A stretch of 64,000 bases of DNA from DASQUK01 sp963756425 (GCA_963756425.1 CAVWNW010000015.1:62001-126000); one strand, 5' to 3'; shown: positions 24,479 to 33,866, counted from the first letter of the stretch. The notes: generated from the letters alone by a model not told the origin. Made by a program: numbers and translations.

Positions 24479-26089
24479 CTACCGGCCCACCGACATCGAA
24501 CTGGCGGTGGTTATCGATGCCGCAGCGTCGCCTACCGCCGCAAGTTCGGGTGGCGGCGCCACCACCTTGACCGGTCGACCTAGGACCTCCGAGAGGAGGT
24601 CCGTCCGCTCGTTCGCGGCGTAGAGCTCGAGCGACACGTCCGCGCCGGGCGCCGGCTTGGTCTCGACCACCAGGGCACCGTCCCCGTCCGTGCGGCACGA
24701 CAGGCCGGTGACGCGCCCGACGTGATTGCGGTCCAGCCCGACCGCAATGCGAAGCAGGCCGGCGAGCACGCGCACACGGTGCTGGTCCTCGACGTCGAGG
24801 GCGGCGAACTCGAGATGCTTCTCCCGCGGCATGGACTTGCGGTGGTACCGCGCCACCTGGGCGATCAGCTCGATCTCCCGGTCGGTGAAGCCGCTGAGCA
24901 GCTCGCTGTTCCGGATCACGTAGTAGCTGTGCTTGTGGTGGCCGGAATGCGAAACGAACAGGCCGACGTTGGCCAGCAGCGCCGCCGCCTCCAGGATCTC
25001 GCGACTGTCGTCGCCCAGCCCGTGCACGACACACGCGCCGTCGAACAGCTGGAGCGCCAGCCGAGCCACCTGGGCGGAGTGGGTCAGGTCCTCGTCCATC
25101 TGCTCGGCCAGGCGCAGCACGCTGCGGCGGCGCAGGTCGGACAGGTGGTGGAGCGACCCGCCGTGCTCACGCCGCCAGGTGTCGAGCAGCACACCCTCGC
25201 GCAGGGCGAAGTCCGAGAACGTGAGCTCCTCCAGGCCACACCCCGCCGCGACCTGCTCGAGGATCAGCGCTCCGGCCACGATGATGTCGGCGCGGCGGGG
25301 GTCCAGGCCCGGGATCTTGGAACGCGCCTTGACCGTGGCCACCTTGGTCAGCCGCCGCACCACGTCGTCGATCTCGACCCGGGTGATCGTGAGGTTGTTG
25401 AGCGTGCGCGGCGTGGCGCCCGTCGCGCGGACGGCCGCCATCTGGCAGATCGCCCCGATGGTCCCGGAGGATCCGACGGCCACGTCGAAGCCCAGCCGCT
25501 GGATCTCCCGGACCGCTGGGGCCAGCGTGGCGCGGATGTCGCGCCGGCAGCTCTCCACCGCGTCGCCGGTGAGCTTGTTCTTGGCGAAGTAACGCCGGGT
25601 GAGGCGGATGGCGCCCAGCTTGAGACTGCGCGCAGTGAGGATGTCGCCCTTGCGCCCGACCACGAGCTCGGTGGAGCCGCCGCCGATGTCACACACCAGG
25701 ACCTGGCGGTCGTAGACCGGCACCGCCTGGAGCACGCCCAGGTGGATGAGCCGCGCCTCCTCGAAGCCCGAGATGACCTCGACATCGACCCCGGCCTCGT
25801 CGCGGGCTCGCTCGATGAAGGTCGCCCGGTTGTCGGCCTCGCGGACTGCCGAGGTGGCGACCGCCCGCAGCCGGGCCCCGTGGATCGCGGCGACCTTGCG
25901 GAACCGGGTCAGAGCTTCGATGCCCCGGTTGATCGCGGAGGGCGTGAGGCGCTTCATGTCCCGCGCCGACGAGCCGAGTCGCACCATCTCCCGCTCGCGG
26001 TCCACGACCTCGAAGCGCTCGGCGTCGACGCGGGCGACGACGAGGTGGATGGAGTTGGTCCCGATGTCGACGGCCGCGAGAACGGTCAT
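24479..26089 (-). CDS. Ppx/GppA-type exopolyphosphatase / pppGpp phosphohydrolase
   Basis: A 536-aa member of the ASKHA superfamily. AAVDIGTNSIHLVVARV is the first phosphate loop, VLVCDIGGGSTELVVG the second, and VAVGSSGTIGAICQMA the adenosine-region motif. The C-terminal half from about 330 is helical (HSAQVARLALQLFDG) and resembles an HD-type domain (SHSGHHKHSYYVIRNSEL) as in Ppx proteins of the longer class. It would degrade polyphosphate or pppGpp, linking phosphate storage to the stringent response. Its ATG overlaps the stop of a repeated mini-ORF. Whether it prefers polyP or pppGpp cannot be read from the sequence. Confidence 0.88.
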   Translation of the reverse strand: MTVLAAVDIGTNSIHLVVARVDAERFEVVDREREMVRLGSSARDMKRLTPSAINRGIEALTRFRKVAAIHGARLRAVATSAVREADNRATFIERARDEAGVDVEVISGFEEARLIHLGVLQAVPVYDRQVLVCDIGGGSTELVVGRKGDILTARSLKLGAIRLTRRYFAKNKLTGDAVESCRRDIRATLAPAVREIQRLGFDVAVGSSGTIGAICQMAAVRATGATPRTLNNLTITRVEIDDVVRRLTKVATVKARSKIPGLDPRRADIIVAGALILEQVAAGCGLEELTFSDFALREGVLLDTWRREHGGSLHHLSDLRRRSVLRLAEQMDEDLTHSAQVARLALQLFDGACVVHGLGDDSREILEAAALLANVGLFVSHSGHHKHSYYVIRNSELLSGFTDREIELIAQVARYHRKSMPREKHLEFAALDVEDQHRVRVLAGLLRIAVGLDRNHVGRVTGLSCRTDGDGALVVETKPAPGADVSLELYAANERTDLLSEVLGRPVKVVAPPPELAAVGDAAASITTASSMSVGR

Positions 26090-26217
26090 GAGCGCAGCTC
26101 CTGACCTGGGCGCAGCTCCTGACCTGAGCGCAGCTCCTGACCGGTCGACCGTGCGACCGCCAGGGAGCCGGGCGACGATGGGGCTCGGGGGCGCAGCCCC
26201 CGCGGATGCGCGGTCAT
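26086..26217 (-). CDS. 43-aa repeat-encoded leader ORF coupled to ppx/gppA
   Basis: Starts at the ATG at 26217, inside the second copy of a 92-bp repeat, and ends in a TGA overlapping the ppx/gppA ATG. The peptide begins MTAHPRGLRPRAPSSPGSLA, continues VARSTGQELRS and ends with two further six-residue repeats (GQELRP, GQELRS). AGGAG lies 8 nt before both its own start and the ppx start. It shares PRGLRP, APSS, GSLA, ARSTG and a terminal ELRS with the 53-aa ORF before fabH. A coupling peptide is the favoured reading; it is unknown whether the peptide itself has a function. Confidence 0.5.
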   Translation of the reverse strand: MTAHPRGLRPRAPSSPGSLAVARSTGQELRSGQELRPGQELRS

Positions 26218-26309
26218 GAGCGCAGCTCCTGACCGGTCGACCGTGCGACCGCCAGGGAGCCGGGCGACGATGGGGCTCGGGGGCGCAGCCCCCGCGGATG
26301 CGCGGTCAT
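26090..26309. repeat. Tandem duplication of a 92-bp unit plus three 18-bp subrepeats
   Basis: Copies at 26126-26217 and 26218-26309 look identical over 92 bp. Between them and ppx the 18-bp subunit AGCGCAGCTCCTGACCTG (with one-base variants) occurs at about 26090, 26108 and 26127. Each 92-bp unit holds the internal palindrome GGGGGCGCAGCCCCC, a Shine-Dalgarno sequence and a start codon on the minus strand. A diverged relative lies at 58700-58843. Confidence 0.9.
26214..26309 (-). CDS. 31-aa repeat-encoded leader ORF, first of two tandem copies
   Basis: Starts at the ATG at 26309 and ends in a TGA that overlaps the start of the next, nearly identical ORF (ATGA). The peptide is the same as the first 31 residues of the downstream copy. 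The chain is thus mini-ORF 1, mini-ORF 2, ppx/gppA, with each stop overlapping the next start. No strong ribosome-binding site is seen before this first start. Confidence 0.42.
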   Translation of the reverse strand: MTAHPRGLRPRAPSSPGSLAVARSTGQELRS

Positions 26310-26402
26310 GGCACCACTCTCCCCCATGCGGCGGCCCGATGGCGACGCAGCCGGCCGGGGTGCTTTCCGTCGGCTGGGGTGCCGTCACTAAGGTGCCCGC
26401 CC

Positions 26403-26696
26403 ATGGCGAAGCCAGCCAAGCGCAGGATCTCGGGTGGACGCGTGACCGCCAAGGGCACCACGCCGGCGTCGAACCGCCCCAACCAGTCGACCCGCTATAC
26501 CCCGCCGGTGCCGCGTGAGGTGAAGGTCAGCCCCATGTGGGTGCCGGTGGTGATGTTCGGGCTGCTCGGCCTGGGGGTGCTGCTCATCTTCCTCAACTAC
26601 CTCGACGTGCTGCCCGGCGGGACCAGCAACGCCTACCTGGGCGGCGGGCTGGCGGCCATCTGCGGCGGGATCATCGTGGCGACGCAGTATCGCTAG
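26403..26696 (+). CDS. crgA: Cell division protein CrgA
   Basis: A 97-aa protein. The N-terminal 45 residues are basic and hydrophilic (MAKPAKRRISGGRVTAKG). Two membrane helices follow (WVPVVMFGLLGLGVLLIFLN and YLGGGLAAICGGIIVATQ), separated by an NYLDVLPGG loop, matching CrgA (UPF0233) in size, topology and the conserved loop. CrgA helps recruit septal proteins such as FtsZ, FtsI and FtsQ in actinobacteria. The start at 26403 was chosen since the basic tail begins here. It is divergent from the ppx leader repeats. Confidence 0.9.
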   Translation: MAKPAKRRISGGRVTAKGTTPASNRPNQSTRYTPPVPREVKVSPMWVPVVMFGLLGLGVLLIFLNYLDVLPGGTSNAYLGGGLAAICGGIIVATQYR

Positions 26697-26815
26697 GCGC
26701 TCCCAGCGCGACCCTCACGCCGCTGAGGATGCTTAACACCAGGTAGCCGAAGTTACACGGATGTGACTCTCCCCAGGGTTTTCCACAACCTGTGAGGATC
26801 GCGTCCGGGCGGCAT

Positions 26816-27130
26816 TCAGTCGATGGGCGCGACCAGGTCCATATCCTCCTGGCAGTGCCGAGGAGGGTCGGGCACGTCGTCATTGGCGCTGGTCATGCGC
26901 ACCTCGGTGCCACACACCGAGCACCGGTACGTGAGCCGCACCTTCCGCAGCTCGCCGGGGGGAGGGGGAGGCGGCACCGGGGTCGCGAGGCTCGACAGGA
27001 TGGCGAAGCCGACCTTGAGGATCAGCCAGCCGGCGAGCACCGCGACCGCCACCGCCAGCGGCGAGGCCCCCGTCACCAGCCAGGCGACCACCCCGGCCGC
27101 GATGAGGCCGACCAGGGTCCGCCACGACAT
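26816..27130 (-). CDS. Small membrane protein with C-terminal zinc-ribbon-like motif
   Basis: A 104-aa product from the ATG at 27130. Two membrane helices (LVGLIAAGVVAWLVTG and LAVAVAVLAGWLILKVG) are followed by a Pro-rich linker of six prolines and a cytoplasmic or external tail with CSVCGTEVRM and, 18 residues on, HCQEDM. The CxxC plus HC arrangement suggests a metal site. The family is not recognised. A longer frame to 27277 would add an Arg-rich segment without a visible ribosome-binding site. Confidence 0.6.
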   Translation of the reverse strand: MSWRTLVGLIAAGVVAWLVTGASPLAVAVAVLAGWLILKVGFAILSSLATPVPPPPPPGELRKVRLTYRCSVCGTEVRMTSANDDVPDPPRHCQEDMDLVAPID

Positions 27131-27194
27131 CCTTGGCCTGCGCACGGCGTCAGCGTAGGGGCGCGCCGAGTCCACTCGTACCCGGGCGCCGGGC

Positions 27195-29624
27195 TCAGTC
27201 CGCCGGCTGGTTCTCGGTGGCCACGAACGGGCGGCACGCCATGCCCCGCAGGCCCGGGCACGGGGCAGGCCCCACATCGGGGACCCGCACGCCGCCGACG
27301 ACCGACAGCACCAGCGCCGACGGCTGCCGCCGGTTGCGGTGCACGTCGATGGCAGGGACGTCGCCGCCGTAGTCGGGCGGCTCGAACTCCCAAGTGGCGT
27401 GGTTCCGGCCGGGCGTGGCGACCGACAGGCGGATGCGCGAGCCGGCGCGGAAGGCGTGGGCGAATCCGGGGATGTCGACGCGGGCTTCGACCACCTTGCC
27501 CTCCAGCGGCCGGTAGCTGCGCTCCGTGAAGCGGTGCACGACCTCCAGCCCCTCGGTCCGACGGCGGTCCTCGGCCCGGTGGCCGACTCGGAGCCAGCCG
27601 TTGGTGATCAGGTACTCGACGCCGTCGGGGCGGACCTCCGAGATCGACGCCTGCAGGTCCACATCGGCAACCTCGCTCGACACCCAGAGGTCGGCGACCG
27701 CGGGGCCGGCGGCCACCAGGTCGTCCGCCAACGGGTCCGTCAGGTACGACAGCTCCTCGCCCTTCCCGAAGCGGGTCCAGTCGGCGCCCGTCCAGACGGG
27801 ATCGAGGAGCGGGTACTCGCCGGTACCGCCGAACAGCGTGGCTCCACCGGCCTCGGGATCGAACCTGAAGCGGTCCGCGTTCCCGTTGCTGCGCCTTCCC
27901 GGCCTGTCAGGGGTGAGACGCTCGTCGTCGGCGAGGTACCAGGTCACCGGCTCGGCGTCCCCGGTGGGCCACGAGTCGAGCCCCAACTCGAACGTGCCCC
28001 CCTGCTCACCGATCTCGTTCTCGCCGATGCCGCTCTCGAACAGCACCCGCACCGGGTCCTCGGCTTCGTACGCCGCCAGGGCCGCGGCGTGGTCGTCGCC
28101 GAACCGGGCGAACCGGTCGGCCTCCAGCTCGATGTCGCGGAGATGGAACTGCTCGGCCAGCAGCGGCGGCGCCAAGGCCCGGACCACCGGGTTCAGCCGG
28201 GGCACCCGCTGGGCGACGTAGAGCTCGAGGAACTCGAACCAGCGCATGAGGTTGGCGGGGCCGTAGCCGTCGGGATGGCGCCCGTTCCACAGGTTCACGC
28301 GCACGACCGGGGCCGACGAGAACGCGTCGAGCAGCGCGGTGAACTGGGGGCCCGTCTGCTCGTCCTGGAACGCGCCGGAGATGAAGACCGGCGCCTCGAT
28401 GTCACCCACGAGCCGGCGCAGGTCGCGCGCCCCGGCCGAGGCCGGATAGCTGTCGAGCGCCCGAACGAAGCCCTCGAAGTCGGGGTTCTGGGCACGGAGT
28501 GCCTGGTGTCCGGCGCAGGTCGTGTCGCCGGACCCGATGCGCTCGGTGACCCAGCTGTCGCCGCCGGGCGCGGCGGCCGCGTCGCGCTCCTTGATCCACT
28601 GGTGCGTGAAGCCCGAGTTGAAGATGCCGCCGGGCCAGGCCTGCAGCCACGGATCGGCGATGACCGACTGCGCCGTCACCGCCGCCAGGTGGGGCGGCCG
28701 GGTGGCCGCCGTGTACAGCTGGGTGATGCCCGAGTACGACAGGCCCACCATGCCCACGCGGCCGTGCAGCACCCACGGCTGACGGGCGATGATCTCGATC
28801 ACGTCGTAGCCGTCCGCCATCTGCGCCGGGTTGAACACGTCGAACACGCCGCCCGAGCATCCGGTGCCGCGCATGTTGACCGACACCGTGGCGTAGCCGA
28901 ATGTGCGGGCGAGGCGCGATCCGGCCTCTTCGCTGCCGGGGTTCGATGGCGAGTATCCCGAGTACTCGACCACCGTCGGGTAGGGCCCGTCGCCGTAGAG
29001 GGCGGGGTCGGGCAGGCGCACCATGGCACTCAGTCGTACGCCGTCGCGCATCTCCAGGTACTGGAACCCCTCCTCGAGCGACGAACCCGGCAGGACGTTC
29101 CCAAGGACGTCGACGCGGGCGACGGTTAGCGTCTGGCGGTCGTAGAGGGCGGTGTCGGGGACGTCGTCGCGGCCGGGGACCGTGACCACGCCGGTGGCCC
29201 GTGGCGGCGATGCCTTGTCGTCGCGGATCACGTAGCGGCCGGGCTCGACCACACTCGCGGCTGCGGGGTCGCCCAGGTCCGTCCAGTCGAGGTCCGGCCC
29301 GGACTGGACCTCGCGGTACTCGTCCGGCAGGTAGGCGAAGTGCGCCTGACCCTGGTCGTCGGCCAGCAGCGTCACCAGCCGGCGGCCCCGCTGCCCGTAC
29401 AGCGTCAGCGGCTCGCCGGGGTCGGCTCCGGTGACGGTGATCTGCTCGACCCCCGCGCGCACCGCCCAGGGGGCCTCGTCGGCCCCCTCGGTCAGCCGCT
29501 CGAGCGCGCCAGCCTCGGCGGCCGCCGCGACCGCGGCGCCATTCGGGCCGATCTCGGACGACGTGCTGCACGCCACCAGCGTCGCCACCATGGCCGGCGC
29601 CAGCAGTATGGCGAGCTTCCTCAT
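27195..29624 (-). CDS. X-Pro dipeptidyl-peptidase-like (CocE/NonD) lipoprotein hydrolase
   Basis: An 809-aa protein. The signal peptide ends in a lipobox (MVATLVACSTSS, Cys 19), so it is lipid-anchored outside the membrane. An alpha/beta-hydrolase core (about 190-480) contains YPTVVEYSGYSPSNPG and the nucleophile elbow GRVGMVGLSYSGITQL. The C-terminal part (about 580-780) matches the jelly-roll domain of the X-Pro dipeptidyl-peptidase/cocaine-esterase family, ending near SRIRLSVATPGRNHATWEFE. It cleaves amide or ester bonds in external substrates; natural substrate unknown. The N-terminal 180 residues look like added beta-sandwich material. A hairpin between this gene and thiolase probably separates the transcripts. 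Confidence 0.83.
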   Translation of the reverse strand: MRKLAILLAPAMVATLVACSTSSEIGPNGAAVAAAAEAGALERLTEGADEAPWAVRAGVEQITVTGADPGEPLTLYGQRGRRLVTLLADDQGQAHFAYLPDEYREVQSGPDLDWTDLGDPAAASVVEPGRYVIRDDKASPPRATGVVTVPGRDDVPDTALYDRQTLTVARVDVLGNVLPGSSLEEGFQYLEMRDGVRLSAMVRLPDPALYGDGPYPTVVEYSGYSPSNPGSEEAGSRLARTFGYATVSVNMRGTGCSGGVFDVFNPAQMADGYDVIEIIARQPWVLHGRVGMVGLSYSGITQLYTAATRPPHLAAVTAQSVIADPWLQAWPGGIFNSGFTHQWIKERDAAAAPGGDSWVTERIGSGDTTCAGHQALRAQNPDFEGFVRALDSYPASAGARDLRRLVGDIEAPVFISGAFQDEQTGPQFTALLDAFSSAPVVRVNLWNGRHPDGYGPANLMRWFEFLELYVAQRVPRLNPVVRALAPPLLAEQFHLRDIELEADRFARFGDDHAAALAAYEAEDPVRVLFESGIGENEIGEQGGTFELGLDSWPTGDAEPVTWYLADDERLTPDRPGRRSNGNADRFRFDPEAGGATLFGGTGEYPLLDPVWTGADWTRFGKGEELSYLTDPLADDLVAAGPAVADLWVSSEVADVDLQASISEVRPDGVEYLITNGWLRVGHRAEDRRRTEGLEVVHRFTERSYRPLEGKVVEARVDIPGFAHAFRAGSRIRLSVATPGRNHATWEFEPPDYGGDVPAIDVHRNRRQPSALVLSVVGGVRVPDVGPAPCPGLRGMACRPFVATENQPAD

Positions 29625-29657
29625 GGACCCCCTCCGTCACGCGATCCGCCACCAAAG

Positions 29658-29687
29658 GCGTGCCGGCCGACCCGACGACCGGCACGC
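29658..29687 (-). terminator. Probable hairpin terminator after the thiolase gene
   Basis: GCGTGCCGG at 29658-29666 pairs perfectly with CCGGCACGC at 29679-29687 around a 12-nt loop. It lies 44 nt beyond the thiolase stop on the minus strand and 33 nt before the lipoprotein start. Only a short CTTT follows, so termination strength is uncertain. Confidence 0.55.
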
Positions 29688-29731
29688 GCCGCCCGACCGC
29701 CGTCAGGCGGTGTCTTGGCTGGCCGCTCCTC

Positions 29732-30928
29732 TTACCCGAGCCGCTCGATGATCGCGGCGTTGGCCATGCCCCCGCCCTCGCACATCGTCTCCAGGCCGTA
29801 TCGCCCGCCCGTGCGCTCGAGCTCGTTGAGAAGCGTGGCCAGCAACTTCGTGCCTGAACAGCCGAGGGGGTGCCCTAGGGCGATCGCCCCGCCGTTGACG
29901 TTGACCTTGCTCATGTCGGCGCCGGTCTCACGCTGCCAGGCCAGGACCACGGAGGCGAACGCCTCGTTGATCTCGACCAGGTCGATGTCGTCGAGCGACA
30001 GGCCGGCCTTGTCCAGCACACGCTGGGTGGCGGGGATGGGCGCGGTGAGCATCATGACGGGATCGGCCCCGGCCAGGGCGAAGCTGTGGAAGCGTGCCCG
30101 TGGCCTGAGCCCCAGCTCGGCGGCCTTGTCCTCGCTCATGATCAGCGCCGCCGACGCCCCGTCGGTGATCTGGCTGGAGTTGCCCGCCGTGACCTTGCCG
30201 TCGGGCTTGAAGGCCGGCTTGAGGTTGGACAGCGACTCGGGCGTCGTGTCGGGCCGGATGCCCTCGTCGGCCGCGACCAGCTCGTCGGACTCGGTGATGT
30301 TGCCCGTCTCCTTGTCGCGGTGGATCGATCGGACGGCGATGATCTCGTTGTCGAACCGGCCCTCGTCTCGGGCCCGGGCCGCCCGCTGCTGGCTCTGGGC
30401 GCCGAAGGCGTCGAGGTCCTCGCGGGTCAGGCCCCACTTGTCGGCGATCAGCTCGGCCGAGATGCCCTGCGGGACGAGGCCGCCGACGTCCTGGTAGCGC
30501 TGGTTCATCCGGGGACCGAACGGCAGGCCGTACCGTCCGTCACCGATCGACGCGCCCATCGGCACCTGGCTCATCACCTCGACGCCGCCTGCGACCACGA
30601 CGTCGTGGGCACCGGCGATCACGGCCTGCGCCGCGAAGTGCGCGGCCTGCTGACCCGAGCCGCACTGCCGGTCGACGGTGGTGCCGGGGACCTCCTCCGG
30701 CCAGCCGGCAGCCAGCACGGCGTTGCGGGCGACGTTGACCGACTGAGCGCCGGCCTGCATGACGCAACCCATGATGACGTCCTCGACGACGGCCGGATCG
30801 ATCTGGTTGCGCTCGACCAGCGCGTTGAGGGTCTCGGCAGCCAGGTCGACGGGGTGCCAGCCGGACAGCTTGCCGTTGCGCTTGCCTCCTGGGGTACGGA
30901 CGGCATCGACGATGACGGCGGTGGGCAT
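29732..30928 (-). CDS. Acetyl-CoA acyltransferase (thiolase)
   Basis: A 398-aa thiolase. It begins TAVIVDAVRTPGGKRNGKLS, has the acylated Cys89 in TTVDRQCGSGQQAAHF, the NEAFASVVLAW motif near 330, and the C-terminal GHPLGCSGTKLL and CEGGGMANAAII motifs with the second catalytic Cys and His. It catalyses thiolytic cleavage of 3-ketoacyl-CoA or the reverse condensation. It is divergent from the acyl-CoA synthetase, a partner in fatty-acid degradation. The start at 30928 was chosen from the conserved N-terminus; the frame is open far upstream. Confidence 0.93.
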   Translation of the reverse strand: MPTAVIVDAVRTPGGKRNGKLSGWHPVDLAAETLNALVERNQIDPAVVEDVIMGCVMQAGAQSVNVARNAVLAAGWPEEVPGTTVDRQCGSGQQAAHFAAQAVIAGAHDVVVAGGVEVMSQVPMGASIGDGRYGLPFGPRMNQRYQDVGGLVPQGISAELIADKWGLTREDLDAFGAQSQQRAARARDEGRFDNEIIAVRSIHRDKETGNITESDELVAADEGIRPDTTPESLSNLKPAFKPDGKVTAGNSSQITDGASAALIMSEDKAAELGLRPRARFHSFALAGADPVMMLTAPIPATQRVLDKAGLSLDDIDLVEINEAFASVVLAWQRETGADMSKVNVNGGAIALGHPLGCSGTKLLATLLNELERTGGRYGLETMCEGGGMANAAIIERLG

Positions 30929-31133
30929 GGCCTGCTCCTTTGTCTCGCCGGTCCCCGCAGCCCGCAGTCGTTGGGGGTCGGGCCGGCTCCTTGACCGTTC
31001 GGTCAAGCCAGTCTGCCGACCACCCCACACGGATCGCAACCACGGCCTACTCTGGGCCGTCGCGGCGGCGCGCGAGACGGGTGGTCGGCCCGCCGTCAAC
31101 AGCCATCCGAGGGCGACGACGAGGGGGTCCCGC

Positions 31134-32953
31134 GTGATCGCAACCAAGGACGAGCTCGATCGGAAGGTCGAGGGACAGACCATCGCCAGCCGGTGGCTGG
31201 AGACGCTGGCCGCCCATCCGGACAACGTGGCGTTGCGGGCCAGGGACGGCGACCGCTGGGTGGAGTGGACGTTCGCCGACGTCGGCGACCGGGTGGCACG
31301 GGCCGCCGCGGGCCTACGGACTCTCGGCGTGGGGCCGGGCGACCGGGTCGTGCTGATGATGCGCAACATCCCCGAGTTCCACGTGGTCGACCTGGCGACG
31401 ATGTTCTGCGGCGCCACCGCGGTGTCGATCTACAACTCCTCGCCCCCCGAGCAGGTCGCCTACCTGGGCGGGCACAGCGGCGCCACCGTGGCGATCGTCG
31501 AGGACATGGGCTTCGCCGAGCGATTCATGGCCGTGCGCGACGAGCTGCCCAAGCTCGAGCACCTGGTGGTGCTGGGTGGGGCCTACGGGGCCGCCGGGGG
31601 ACTACCGGCTCCGGCGCGCTGATCGCCGGCGGGCCGGTGCTCGAGGGTCACGATCCCATCGACCTGCATGCCTCGCTCGGCGACATCCATCCCGACACCC
31701 TCGCCACAGTGATCTACACGTCCGGGACGACGGGCCCGCCCAAGGGCGTGATGATCAGCCACTACAACGTCGTGTGGACCGCCGAGGGCTACCTCGACCT
31801 CCTGGGCATCGACCCCGTCGGCTTCCGTGCCATCTCCTACCTGCCGATGGCGCACATCGCCGAGCGCATGTCCAGCCACTACCTGGCCGGCATCGCCGGC
31901 TTCGAGGTGACGACGTGTCCCGACCCCGCGCTCATCGGGCAGTACCTGCGCGAGGTCCACCCTCAGACGATGTTCGGGGTCCCCAGGGTCTGGGAGAAGA
32001 TCCACGCCGGCATCCAGGCCGCCCTCTCGGCCAACGGCGACGCCAAGGCCCGCTTCGACCAGGCCGTCGCTGCCGCCGAGCCCATCGCCGAGCGCCGGAC
32101 CCTCGGCACGGCCAGCGACGAGGACGAGCGCACGTGGGCGTCGCTGGACGAGCTCGCCTTCCGCAACGTCCGCCAACTCGTGGGGCTCGACAGCCTGCAG
32201 TACGCCATCACCGGCGCGGCGCCGATCCCGCCCGAGCTGATCCGGTGGTACCGGGCGATAGGTGTCCCCATGTCGGAGATCTACGGGTTGTCCGAGACGA
32301 CGGGCCCCATGACCTGGGACCCGGAGGCGGTGCGCGTCGGCACGGTGGGCCGGGCGTTCCCCGGCGTCGACGTCTTCCTCGGCGACGACGGCGAAGTGTG
32401 CTGCCGTGGCGGCAACGTCTTCGTCGGGTACCTCGACGACCCCGACAAGACAGCCGACGCGCTCGAGCCCGACGGCACGTTCCACTCCGGTGACATCGGC
32501 GAGATCGACGCCGACGGCTACCTCCGCATCGTCGACCGCAAGAAGGAGCTGATCATCACCGCCGGCGGCAAGAACGTGAGCCCGGCGAACCTCGAGTCGG
32601 CCCTCAAGACGGTGGTGCCGATCGGCCAGGCGTGCGCGATCGGGGACGGCCGGCGCTTCGTCTCCGCACTCGTGGTGCTCGACCCGGAGGTGGCCCCGGG
32701 CTGGTTCCGCGACCGGGGCATCGAGGGCGGGTCACTGGCCGAGTTGGCCGGCGATCCGCGGGCGCTGGACGAGCTGCAGCGGGCGGTGGACCAGGTAATG
32801 CTCCGGTTCAGTACCGCGGAGCGGGTGCGGAGGATCGCGGTGCTGGCCGACGAGTGGCTGCCCGACGGTGACGAGCTCACGCCGACGTCGAAGCTCAAGC
32901 GCCGGGGGATCCTCACCAAGTACTCAGACCAGATCGAGTCCCTGTACGCCTAA
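31134..32953 (+). pseudogene. Long-chain acyl-CoA synthetase with a single frameshift
   Basis: The GTG at 31134 (preceded by GAGGGGG) opens a frame with TFADVGDRVARAAAGLRTLG that stops at 31622. The rest, from about 31620, is in another frame to 32953 and contains the AMP-binding motif VIYTSGTTGPPKGVMISH, the YGLSETTGP adenine motif, the FHSGDIGEIDADGYLRIVDR segment with its Asp and Arg, and a C-terminal lysine (TPTSKLKRRGI). Together they give a full-length FadD of about 605 aa. The break lies in the G-rich stretch 31590-31615, and everything else is intact, so a sequencing error is as likely as a real mutation. It activates fatty acids for beta-oxidation. Confidence 0.83.
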
Positions 32954-32969
32954 CCGGGCGCTGGGCGGC

Positions 32970-33866
32970 TCAAGCGGCGACGGCGGTCGCCCCGGTGGAC
33001 GTCGCCTCGGCCAGGAAGCTCTCGCAGCCATCGATCGTGACGGCCTTCCAGGGTGCGTCGGTCCCCGCGTCGGTGCGTGCCAGGTGCACGAAGGCCAGCG
33101 TGTCGCCGCGCCGATCAACCTGGACCTTGGGGTCGTCGCTGGGGTCACCGAGTCGCTGGCTCGGGTAGCCCTGCACCGCGCCCACCTCGAGCCCGTCGAC
33201 GGCGAAACCCCAGCTCCGCAGGGCGTTCAACGTCGTGGTGCTCATGGACCTGTTCGGGGGGGCGGCGCCCAGGTCCATGCGCTCGAGCTCGCGGTCCTCC
33301 GACGGGCACTCGAGCTTCGGCTCCCGGTAGTACCCGTGGACGTCGACGAGGTCGACGGTGAGCGACTTCTCCAGCCCATCGATGACGCAGCCGATCCTCA
33401 GCCTTCCCGGTGCCACGGGCTGGAGCATCGTCATCACTCCGGGCTTGAACTCGTGGCGCCCGGCCCACTCGTCCTCCTTGACGACACTCACCTCGGTGGG
33501 CGTGGTCAGCTCGTTGAACACGCGCACGTGCATCCCGTCCCGCTGGGGCCGCACGGAGGCCACCGGGATGACGATCCCCGACGGCGTGCAGTGCACCTCG
33601 ACGGTGTCGGGGAGCTGGGCCGCCGCGCCCCTCGGGCGCCCGGCGGGGGAGACCGCCACCTGGTCGTCGTCCGGTCCCCCGTCCATCACCAGCGACACGC
33701 CTCCCAGCAACACCGCCAGCGCCGCCGCCGTGACGACAGCTCCACGGCGGCGGCGCAGCCGGCGGTGCCGGCGTGCGGCGACCCGATCGAGTCCTCGCTC
33801 GGGGGGGTCACCGGCGGTTGAAGCGAGGCGCTCGAGACGGGCCCGGAGACCGGGATCGTCGCTCAC
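32970..33866 (-). CDS. Membrane-anchored partner of ECF sigma factor
   Basis: A 298-aa protein. The first 55 residues are cytoplasmic and Arg-rich (LERLASTAGDPPERGL), followed by one membrane helix (GAVVTAAALAVLLGGVSLV) and an exported domain of about 220 residues that has no recognised fold (VEVHCTPSGIVIPVASV, CVIDGLEKS). No zinc-binding anti-sigma HxxxCxxC motif is visible. The GTG start overlaps the sigma-factor stop (GTGA), so the two are coupled; this genetic arrangement is typical of sigma/anti-sigma pairs, and that role is inferred from position. Confidence 0.66.
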   Translation of the reverse strand: MSDDPGLRARLERLASTAGDPPERGLDRVAARRHRRLRRRRGAVVTAAALAVLLGGVSLVMDGGPDDDQVAVSPAGRPRGAAAQLPDTVEVHCTPSGIVIPVASVRPQRDGMHVRVFNELTTPTEVSVVKEDEWAGRHEFKPGVMTMLQPVAPGRLRIGCVIDGLEKSLTVDLVDVHGYYREPKLECPSEDRELERMDLGAAPPNRSMSTTTLNALRSWGFAVDGLEVGAVQGYPSQRLGDPSDDPKVQVDRRGDTLAFVHLARTDAGTDAPWKAVTIDGCESFLAEATSTGATAVAA

